A stretch of 64,000 nucleotides of DNA from Sycon ciliatum (taxonomy: Eukaryota; Porifera; Calcarea; Leucosolenida; Sycettidae), in assembly GCF_964019385.1 (NCBI RefSeq), contig NC_088655.1, positions 2,753,238 through 2,817,237 of the forward strand, given 5' to 3'. The stretch's first letter is position 1; each line of letters begins with the position of its first letter. The notes under the pieces are model-generated. The model made no database searches and was not told where the DNA came from. It was given only the letters and a program-made list of their open reading frames with translations. This document shows positions 55,918 through 64,000 of the stretch, piece by piece. The translations under genes were made by a program, and so were the position numbers.

Positions 55918-56977
55918 TTAAGGTGGCAGACTACCCAAAAATTCGCTGAAAAATCGAATTTGTAAATTCATATTGAGTGCTACGTCAGTTGAAAGAGCAT
56001 GAATAGCTGCAAATTCTCTGAAAATTGTGTCCCTATCTGACCAGCCGTTCAAGAGTTATGCCGAAAATGTGCCCTTGCAAGGAAAGATTTTTTTGTTGCA
56101 TGCTGTCATTTGTTGGCAGCACTGTATTTGAATGTGAGCAGACCGTGCGCAACTTGTCGTATTATGGAAACACGCGAAAGTGTGCAGAATTTTGCCCCAA
56201 GTCCAAAAAAGTCCAAAAAATCACGTTAAAAAACCACGTATTGGGCTGCACGGCGGCGGGCGAAGCCCGCCGCCGTGCAGCAGGACTTTTGCCAGCACCC
56301 TCGTGACGTTGCAGATATGTGGCTTGATTATTGTAGTTGACGTTGATTTAGTGACTTTGGCAAGTTAGTTTGAGTCGTGTCAAGAAGTCAGGTAGGATTC
56401 AGTACTACTAGGCAGTAGTGAAACGTGAGTGGCAGTCTTTGCCGGTTTCTGAGGGCATCCTGGATTTGGTGTGCAGCGCTGTGGAAATGGCTTGCTGTGG
56501 AGGTCCCAGCACTGGATGTTGTATCAAAGGTACGACCTCGTAGCACGTGCTAAACCTAAAAAAATTCAAAAATTGACTTGGGCCTGTGGGAGTCCGCGAG
56601 AGAACGCCCACTCGTTCCGTTGTGACAGATTCCAGGGCCACGTTGAGGGGCCCTACCCCACCACCCATGGCTGCTTCTGGACTTGTTTTAGGTTTGGATA
56701 CCGCGCACGGACAGAATGGGCACGAAAATGTGAAAAAAATGTAAATGCATTTGTTTGGCTCCTGGGTGGCTCGCACACCGTGGCACTATGCCGGAAATTT
56801 GAGTTTTTCCGGCCTGGAAAGCCTGTCAGTGAGGCGCAAGAACTTGTAAATCATGTCCTGAGGGCCAGCATAGTGGCAGGAGTGTGTGGTCAAAATTTCA
56901 CTCAAATCCAGTGAGAAACACCAAAGTTACGGTCAATTGAATGCCATATGAAATTTTTGGGTGATGTGCCCCCTTAA
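55918..56977. mobile_element. TTAA-flanked TIR element (piggyBac-like, non-autonomous)
   Basis: TTAAGGTGGCAGACTACCCA at the left pairs imperfectly with TGGGTGATGTGCCCCCTTAA at the right, followed inward by AAAATT. TTAA target duplications are the piggyBac signature. No transposase is visible in 1,060 bp. It contains a GC-rich hairpin at 56245-56281. Confidence 0.65.
56245..56281. repeat. GC-rich perfect hairpin, 17-bp arms, GAA loop
   Basis: GCTGCACGGCGGCGGGC and its exact reverse complement around GAA; 16 of 17 stem pairs involve or neighbour G/C, standing out in AT-rich surroundings. Confidence 0.9.
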
Positions 56978-57012
56978 TGGGGAAAACACGGTAGTTGGTT
57001 ATTGTACAGCAG

Positions 57013-57501
57013 TACAGTCGTCCATCTCTAATCCGGCACTTGTTTATCCGGCACCCTTGCAAACCAGCACACTTTCTGGCCAAACCGATTTTTTCAGTTA
57101 ATTTTCTACGCCGGCACTTGAATTCCGCCTCCAGCAGCGATTTTCTGCAACAAATCACTCAAACTGTACATAATTCGATTTTCTAATCCAGCAGTAGTAC
57201 ATCGCATACCGTCAGGGAGCATTGCAACATACACAACACATGTAACATACACTTGGGAATATCTTATGCCAGTGCATAGGATATTCCCAAGTGTATGTTA
57301 AAGACATGTATTCCACAAAGTACTTGGATTGACACAGAAAATCTCTACGTTTTGACGTACGACACAAACATGTACATGTACTTCAAAAGTATGTTAACAG
57401 GTGGGCCGGGTTGGAGGGCAGGATTTGATAATCCAGCACCCTTGTTTATCCAGCAGAAAATACCGTTGCAAAAGGTGCCGGATTAGAGAGGGACAACTGT
57501 A
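57013..57501. mobile_element. pogo/Tigger-like MITE with TA ends
   Basis: The ends TACAGTCGTCCATCTCTAAT and TTAGAGAGGGACAACTGTA are inverted matches; the CAGTYGNCCCTCNNTAATCCGGCAC pattern resembles the TIRs of Tigger/pogo elements. TCCGGCACCCTTG and TCCAGCACCCTTG are repeated subterminally. It carries a 21-bp-arm hairpin at 57247-57301. Confidence 0.8.
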
Positions 57502-58054
57502 CTACATGTATTGTATTACGTCTGTAGAGTGGTGAGACCCGGGTTTCGCCACTCCCTGATTCCACCACCTACATGTAGATCTACACGATGACCGTATGCA
57601 TATGCAGTCACATCTGTGGACCTACGCCTAGACGACGGCCCAAAACAAGTGAAATCCGGGCCTTGTAGACCCGCACTTTCATTGTTTCAGCACCGCGATG
57701 TATCACCAGAACAGTGGGGGCCCTGACTCCCTGAATCCAAGCCCTGCAAGGCGGTCGGTCGCAATCATGCACACAGTTGGTGAACAATCCTGGAATCGCA
57801 GGAAGCAAAGCACATTATGTGACAGAACAATTACATGCTGACATAGGGGTGTACGGGTTCGCCAAACACCATGCACAGCACCACACACTTTCCCGCCGGC
57901 TGGGTAGCCCTAAGATTGGCGGATCATGCTCAAAACTTCGGCCGATTCAGCTCGAAAAGCAGAGAAATTGGCGGAACCGCACAAAGCTTATACCAGGCAC
58001 TTCCTTGAAGTCTGTTCCATTCCTTTATCCACATACCAAATTCAAATAAAAACA

Positions 58055-58190
58055 GAGAGGTTCCAGGCTGTCCAAGAGAGTGCTCAATACCGAGAGGCAG
58101 AGCTAGTTCAAACCATAAGAGGACGAAAAGAGTGTTTTAACTCTGAGTTTCACCCACCAAGCGACCATCAGAAAACAGTTACTAAATTCA
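58055..58190 (+). repeat. Dispersed repeat, inverted partner of 50443-50562
   Basis: It has the same order of blocks (GAGGTTCCAGGCTG, GCTCAATACCGAGAGGCAGA, GTGTTTTAACTCTGAGTTTC) as the reverse complement of the 50 kb copy. Confidence 0.75.
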
Positions 58191-58205
58191 AAAAATGCAT
58201 GGCAC

Positions 58206-58545
58206 CTACCTAAGTCCTGAACCTGACCTCAGTCCTGAACCTGACCTCAGTCCTGAACCTGACCTCAGTCCTGACCTCAGTCCTGAACCTGACCTCAGTC
58301 CTGAACCTGACCTCAGTCCTGAACCTGACCTCAGTCCTGAACCTGACCTCAGTCCTGAACCTGACCTCAGTCCTGAACCTGACCTCAGTCCTGAACCTGA
58401 CCTCAGTCCTGAACCTGACCTCAGTCCTGAACCTGACCTCAGTCCTGATTCCTGAACCTGACCTCAGTCCTGAACCTGACCTCAGTCCTGACCTCAGTCC
58501 TGAACCTGACCTCAGTCCTGAACCTGACCTCAGTCCTGAACCTGA
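58206..58545. repeat. 18-bp satellite (CCTGAACCTGACCTCAGT)n
   Basis: About 18 units; a few have lost the first six bases and one is broken by ATTCCTGA. Because the unit is a multiple of three, it stays open in frame (SPEPDL repeats), but no start, splice or neighbouring coding sequence supports a protein. Confidence 0.95.
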
Positions 58546-59131
58546 CTTTCTGGATCTTATTGAACTTCGTTTCCTAGGCTAGCTACGGATAGCCACTGAT
58601 TTCCACTTCAGTTCAAGGCACTGGTGTCTTTCCTGTGCGAGCAGAGAACTGGTAACCAGCATGAGGAGATTGTTTGTTTGTTTGTATTCTGTATTTAGAG
58701 TGGGAAGTCCAAAACAGGCCCTAGCCTAATAACAATGGTCCCACTAGTGAGGGAATGCTGTATATCTGTGCATAAGGATCAGTGAGTGTAACAGCAACTA
58801 GTAGGGAAAGAAAAAGAGAGAAGAAAAACAACTCAAAACAGGAGTTGCGACTTGCAAAGAGAGAAAATAACGTAAAGAGCAGTGCATACAGCATTTGTAA
58901 AAAGGCTTATTTGTCTGGTAAGCAAAAAGGCAAGAGATACCTCCCATACACATGTACATGTGATTTGCGCAAATCACCATGGTGATTAACTCTGGCCTCA
59001 GTGTGTCGTCGGTACGGGAAAGAGCCTACAGAAATTAATACACCATATTTATCAACCATAAGGACAGCTGCAGTGGTGTCTTCAACTTCATTCTCCCGAG
59101 TCAAGCTCCGTATGAAGACATCCAAGAAGAA

Positions 59132-59175
59132 GATTGCCTGATGAGTCCAGCGGGGACGAAACGTACGTCGCAATC
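59132..59175 (+). ncRNA. Hammerhead ribozyme, type I, minimal stem III
   Basis: Core in order: CTGATGA (59138-59144), stem II GTCC/GGAC around AGCGG (59145-59157), GAAA (59158-59161), a two-pair stem III with a GTAC loop, and the cleavage triplet GTC (59167-59169). Stem I is perfect: GATTGC (59132-59137) with GCAATC (59170-59175). The short stem III matches the form known from Penelope-like elements, which is thought to cleave better as a dimer. Sequence beginning CCATATTTATCAACCA lies about 90 bases before and about 230 bases after it, which suggests repeat units. No Penelope reverse transcriptase is visible nearby. Confidence 0.9.
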
Positions 59176-60008
59176 GAGCTATGTCGTTGCTGTGTCATCA
59201 TCTATGTGCCATGCGCTACTTGATGTACCAGCCTGCTATGCCGGATACCGCCAGCCATGCATTGACCAGGCGCCAGGCGCGAACTGATGGTGGTGGTGGT
59301 GAGAAGGAGAGCTCTGTGCCAGAACTTTGCAGCCTAGAGAGCATGTGTGGGCAGGCGTGTGTTTACCGCCATATTGCCAGGTACTAGGTGTGTCTTTACC
59401 ACCATATTTATCAACCAGAATTAATACCAGTAGATCTACTACTGCCAGTACTGGTACTATCTAACAATATACATAATACTACTTCGAGTAGTACCGTTCT
59501 AGATCAATACAAGGGATTGAGTTGAGTCTTTTACACAACGATCTGCCTAGAGTTTCTTTGGATTAGACTATTTCAAATTTTCATTTTCATTTCATCGCCG
59601 AGTTTCATCCCTTGTATCTTTGGTGTTCTTCCTTCTTTCCATGTCGTATTGTTTGAATAAACCCGTTTTGAGAGTAGATCAAGAATAGCAACTGCATTTT
59701 TTTGTAGTATCGGCATATGTTGCATTTGCAAGACATGGAGATTGCTGTTCAGAACTTGAGACAGTCTGCCTAAACGTCAATACTCTTTGGCCAGTTCCGC
59801 AATCCACACGTACATGTATGATGTCTGGTGGTGGTCTTGTGCACGACTTACTGCATTTCAATAGCAGTATTAAAGCGCGTACCAAGCTGAATTTTGTTAT
59901 GCAAAATCTACTGAGACCTGGAGACGCACCCGAGATAGTATGTGTCAGGTGTCCATCAAGTGCTGCCATGACTACAGGATATGCGGGGGAGTTCCCTCTT
60001 TCTCTCCC

Positions 60009-60015
60009 TCCCCAA

Positions 60016-60077
<62 letters not shown>

Positions 60078-60096
60078 CGCGTGCATACGCACGCAC

Positions 60097-60177
<81 letters not shown>
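60009..60177. repeat. (CT)n then (AC)n compound microsatellite
   Basis: About 65 bp CT-rich followed by about 90 bp AC. Confidence 0.95.
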
Positions 60178-60183
<6 letters not shown>

Positions 60184-60753
60184 TACTGTAGTTGCATCCG
60201 ATTGCACATTTTCTTGTGCGAAGATACAATGGTGAAAGCGGACGGTAAGTACTATAGTCCTGATTTAAAAAAAATGTTTCCTAAGAAACTCTTCAACTCC
60301 ACTCAGAGTCCGTTCGGCAAATGTAGGTGTTAACAAGTGGAAGATATTTCTTTACATTTTTGGGTGGTCCCTTGCAACCACCCAATATCTCTTTACACAG
60401 AATGTGCATGTGTGTACGAACAATGTGCATGTGTGTGTATGTATGTGTGCGTGGGCGTGTGTGGGCGTGCATGGGTGTGCGTTGACTACAAGCAGTCACA
60501 TGATCTGTTTTCGTGTTGACTACTGTATAAGTACAAATTAATTTTCGTTTGGAATTAAATTTCGCTATATTCGTTAGGGGCACGAAATAACTACTAAAAG
60601 TTTGTACAAAACTAAAGTTTTTTTCTGAACGTTCGGGGTGACAGACCTCGACCAAAAACGAAATTTAGTACGTAACAAGCCTGCTGGTGGAATGATCTAA
60701 TGAAAGATTTCGTGAGCGAAAATTTGTCCTTATAAGTCCAATAGTCTGTGCGG

Positions 60754-63700
60754 TCATATGATCTCCCCCAGTCCATAGGGTCTCTCCTGCTTGAAGAAAT
60801 CGGGCAAGTTGTAGTAGAACTGATTATACTTGGCGTCACGACAAAGACCACGTATAAGACGCTTCTCACGCTTGGTCAACACCCGCCCCGTCAGCTCAAC
60901 GGCCCTCTCCAGATAGGCCTCGATGTCTGGATCTTGTATTTCGTCGTTGTTCAGCAGTTCCTCCTGTTCCTGTATCTCGGCTATCTGAACGCTGGACTCT
61001 TTACGGGCAATGTTCAACACATCGGCGAAACTCTCGCAAGCGGCGTACGGACGTTTGTCAGCCGCCTCGCCCGCCGCGTTGCCATCCCACTCGGCCTCGA
61101 ATCTCTCCCGGCACATTCTCTTCACCCAGTCCATGTGGTTAGCGCCGTGGATCATTTTCCGACCGTGTTTACCCCCATCGTCCTTCAAGCCGGCGACTGC
61201 AGCTGCCTCTGCCGCCGCCGCAGCTGCCGCCGCCGCATCGTGTGATTCCTTTAAGCTCTCGTACAGCTGGTCCTCAACGTCGATATGATTGTCGTCGTGC
61301 TGCGGGAGGATGATGTCGTCATCGCTCTGCTTGAAGATCCTGGCCTTGATGGCCTTGATCTGGCTGGCCTGGCGCAGCAGCTGCTGGTGTGCCTCATGGT
61401 GGATGGTCGCATGGTCATGCGCCGTGTGGTGAACACGCACCGCACGCTGACGGAAACACATGTTCTGCCCATCCAGAGGTTTATCGCGAGTTTGCGACGA
61501 TTCCAGGGTTCTCCTTCCCTGCCGATTCACGTTGCTGCAGCGCAGGTTACTCTTCCAGAATGGTTCTTGTTCCGGCGCGACGGCAGATGCAGAATTCGTA
61601 TCAGCCGGACCAGGCCTGGGTTTCCGTTGAGCTTTGGCGTGCTTGGGGCTGGCACCGATTTCAGGTTTGCGCTGTTGTGTGGGCACCTTGTACCCGCGTT
61701 TGGACCAAGCATCCGGCATGGCGCCCCCGTCCTCATAGTAATCATCAAAGTCATCACTGCAGCTGATGCTAGAGATATCGTCATCCAGCATCGGCGACAG
61801 TTCCAGATCCGCCATTATTGGCATGGCCCTGGGAGCGAGCAGTGTGTCGGTCTTCAGGTCTATGCTTGGCAGAGTGAAGCCCTGCCTGGCACCGTCAACA
61901 TGTGCTGCGGCCTGCGACTGTTTCCCGTCTTTCTGAGAATCTCGGGTGCTTTGAGAGGATTGAGCTGGATCGGAGCAGACAGATGTGTTGAAAAAGTTGG
62001 GCACATAGAAAGGCAGGTGCGTTGTGCAACCGAGCACACATCCATTCACCGGCAAGCCAATGTACATACATGAATAGATATGCACACATGCATGTAAGTT
62101 CGTGCATGTGAGTTTTCACTTTTGCGCATGTTTCCACGGGCACTTAAAAGAGCACGAAGCGTGCACGTGGTTTTCTACCGTGTGTGGATGCAGCCCAGTG
62201 GATATCCACATTCGCTATATTTGCCACATCACCCCATCATGGGTGGACGTACAGGGATAACTGTGTTTCCACTACTCCGCTTCATACATGAAGCTAGTGT
62301 GAAACTCGGACTTACGAAATCGCAACTGCTCGTTCTTCTGTCTGTGTATCCTGCTCTTTGCCTTCGGCAAATTGAGCCCTCTACGGACGGTGGATGAACT
62401 TTACATGGTACCGTATTTTCCGGGGTATAAGCCGCACCTTTATTCGCTAAAAATCGGACCAAAATCGCCCCCTGCGGCTTATACACCGAATATGCTTGCG
62501 CGAATGAATGCTTAGCATACATCAGTATGCATGCTGACGTCATGTGACATGCCATTCGACTCAGCTTCGCGCCTGTGTTGCTGATCAACATCAGTGGCAG
62601 CGAGACTGAAGATAGTGCAGATGACATGGAGTGATCTGTAGTCAACACAGCAATACACCAACATCTCTGCAGCAACCTGTGGTGCACTAACACTTCATAA
62701 TCTGATCTAACATGGTATTTAGCTCCATAACCATAATAAATTTGTAGAAAGGCCATTGTCAATGAGTGTGAAAAATCTTGGTTTGTGGGTGCGGCTTATT
62801 CTCCGAATACCAACTTTTAGTCAATATTTTGCCTCAAAAAGGGGGGTGCGGCTTATACCCCGGAAAATACGGTACATGAAACTATGGTATACCAAGAGAC
62901 AGGGTGGAGTGGAGGGGAGGGGTGGGAATGCAATCACGGAAACTATGAACTCACCAAAGTTCTTCCGTCTAGCCTGAGCCTTGGTTGATGGTCTGTGATG
63001 ACTATTGGTCGTGTGCTGCAGTGATTGCTTGGTATCCTGCGGATGGTTGATTGAATCAGCTAGCTTCTTGGAGTAGTCCGACAGAGTGCTCCCATGTCGA
63101 GACAAAGCTGTGCTATCACCATAGTTGTGCGCTTGGTGCGGTTGATTCAAGTCAGATGCGTCTTCTACAACGATTTGTTTCCAGCGTGGGAACGGTGTCT
63201 GCGCCAGTGAGGAGGCTTTAGCACTTTGACACTGCATTGGTCTAGGCTTCCTGGTGGTGGCTGCGCGGCCGCGGGATTTCTCCTTCTTCTCGACATTAGT
63301 TGGCGGCTCAGGTTCAGGATACCTGGGTCTGTCGTACTCGGCCAGGTCATCAGGGAATATAACCCGTGTCATAGCATGCTTGTAGACCGGTTCGTACCAG
63401 ATATTCTTCTGTCTAACGTAGCGAGGTCTGCGGAGTTCTGCGAGTCTTTGACGGTGCTCCACCAGGAAACTCACCGTCTCCCTTTTCAGATTCTTTTTTT
63501 CCGTTGCGCTCAGGTAGTTGAGCTTGCCGTGGAAATCCTCTTTGCCGAGCAGAATCTTTTCCCGTAGCTCTGCGATCTTCTCCTGCACGTCCTCCCGGTC
63601 AGCCGCGCTGAGCTTGCCCTTGCACATGACGCGGATCTCTTCAAGGCGCTCTCGCAGAAAACCAAGTGCCTTATCCAGCTCCGCCTCAGCCCGTGCAATT

Positions 63701-64000
63701 TCGCCCTGATCTGGCAGAGGTGCTGCTTCCGCTGGTGGGGGTTTTGCCTTTCGCGCGAGCCTGGATTTTATGCGGCGTCGTTGTTCTTGGTCTTGTTGTT
63801 GTTGCTGAAGGCGTATATGTGGCAGAAGTACAGCTTCTGGGGATTCGGGCAGGTCTTCAGATTTGCGATGTGGCTGATACCGTTCAATAAACTCTAACTC
63901 CTTGTCCGAGAGCTTCTTGCGTCGCGTTGTGGGACGCCTGGGTATGCCCGGAAAGTCTTTGTTTTCCTCTGCGTAGGGGTCAATACCGGTGGGTGATGAT
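60754..64000 (-). CDS. Unrecognised coiled-coil protein, 3' two exons (at least 751 aa, 5' end outside window)
   Basis: I do not recognise this protein. The upstream exon is open from the window edge (codon at 63999) to a GTGAGT donor after 62955; the last exon is 61964-60754, with an acceptor after CCAG. A G plus CT codon joins them in frame, and TGA/TAA-free reading continues to the stop at 60754-60756. The first exon has a Gln/Arg-rich stretch and a charged heptad-like region (EAELDKALGFLRERLEEIR, then an EKIAELREKILLG block) that predicts a coiled coil, followed by RQKNIWYEPVYKHAMTRV. The last exon has an acidic SCSDDFDDYYEDGG patch, an Ala tract and a well-formed C-terminus ending FFKQERPYGLGEII. 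There is no signal peptide or membrane segment in the visible part. Confidence 0.8.
62408..62874. mobile_element. Tc1/mariner-type MITE in the intron of the 3'-terminal gene
   Basis: TACCGTATTTTCCGGGGTAT at the left pairs with ATACCCCGGAAAATACGGTA at the right, and the match continues through AAGCCGCACC. TA is the likely duplication. The same start is found in the TACCGTATTTCCCCGA copies but with a different interior. Confidence 0.85.

Larger units (their letters stand above)
54118..60753. other. Intergenic region upstream of the cold-shock gene
   Basis: It should hold the promoter of the minus-strand cold-shock gene in its first few hundred bases; no defined signal is visible. The rest is mobile elements (54884, 55918, 57013), hairpins, an 18-bp satellite, a hammerhead ribozyme and a CT/AC microsatellite. 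I see no protein gene. Confidence 0.55.

Noticed and set aside
57525-57565. Palindrome ending CCACTCCCTG as another mini-insertion
   Set aside because: The left end does not match the family and there is no flanking duplication.

Overview
The window is eukaryotic nuclear DNA, most likely from an invertebrate metazoan. Genes are split by GT-AG introns and the intergenic DNA is full of microsatellites and short DNA transposons. One gene is a clear animal-type syntaxin-6, one is an ankyrin TRP channel and one is a divergent NACHT-LRR gene of the kind expanded in sponges, cnidarians and some deuterostomes. A sponge is a reasonable guess; nothing in the sequence proves it.

Layout. 803-7022 (+): a complete 7-exon syntaxin-6 gene (251 aa). 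25279-9902 (-): a 16-exon ankyrin/TRP-type cation channel (992 aa), rebuilt exon by exon with consistent phases. 31031-35189 (+): a NACHT-LRR (NLR-type) gene interrupted by a 1.3 kb foldback segment and by one frameshift. 41880-43032: a rearranged non-LTR retrotransposon. 54117-47195 (-): a two-exon protein (728 aa) with a degenerate cold-shock domain and a long Q/A/P-rich tail. 63999-60754 (-): the 3' two exons of a large coiled-coil protein I do not recognise, running off the window end.

The genes show no operon-like relation: a vesicle SNARE, an ion channel, an innate-immunity-type receptor and an RNA-binding-type protein are simply neighbours.

The most interesting material is between the genes. 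There are two hammerhead ribozymes (28727-28782 and 59132-59175) with complete catalytic cores and matching stems. There is a family of 25-44 bp palindromes (CAGGGAGT...ACTCCCTG) flanked by direct repeats of 8-12 bp, in two places as a repeat-palindrome-repeat-palindrome-repeat array. A 1.4 kb hAT-like element has a perfect 8-bp target duplication. Many TIR elements carry TA, TTA or TTAA duplications, and there is a 99-bp-arm palindrome. All exon models come from reading splice signals, phase and protein similarity from memory; none was checked by alignment or RNA data.
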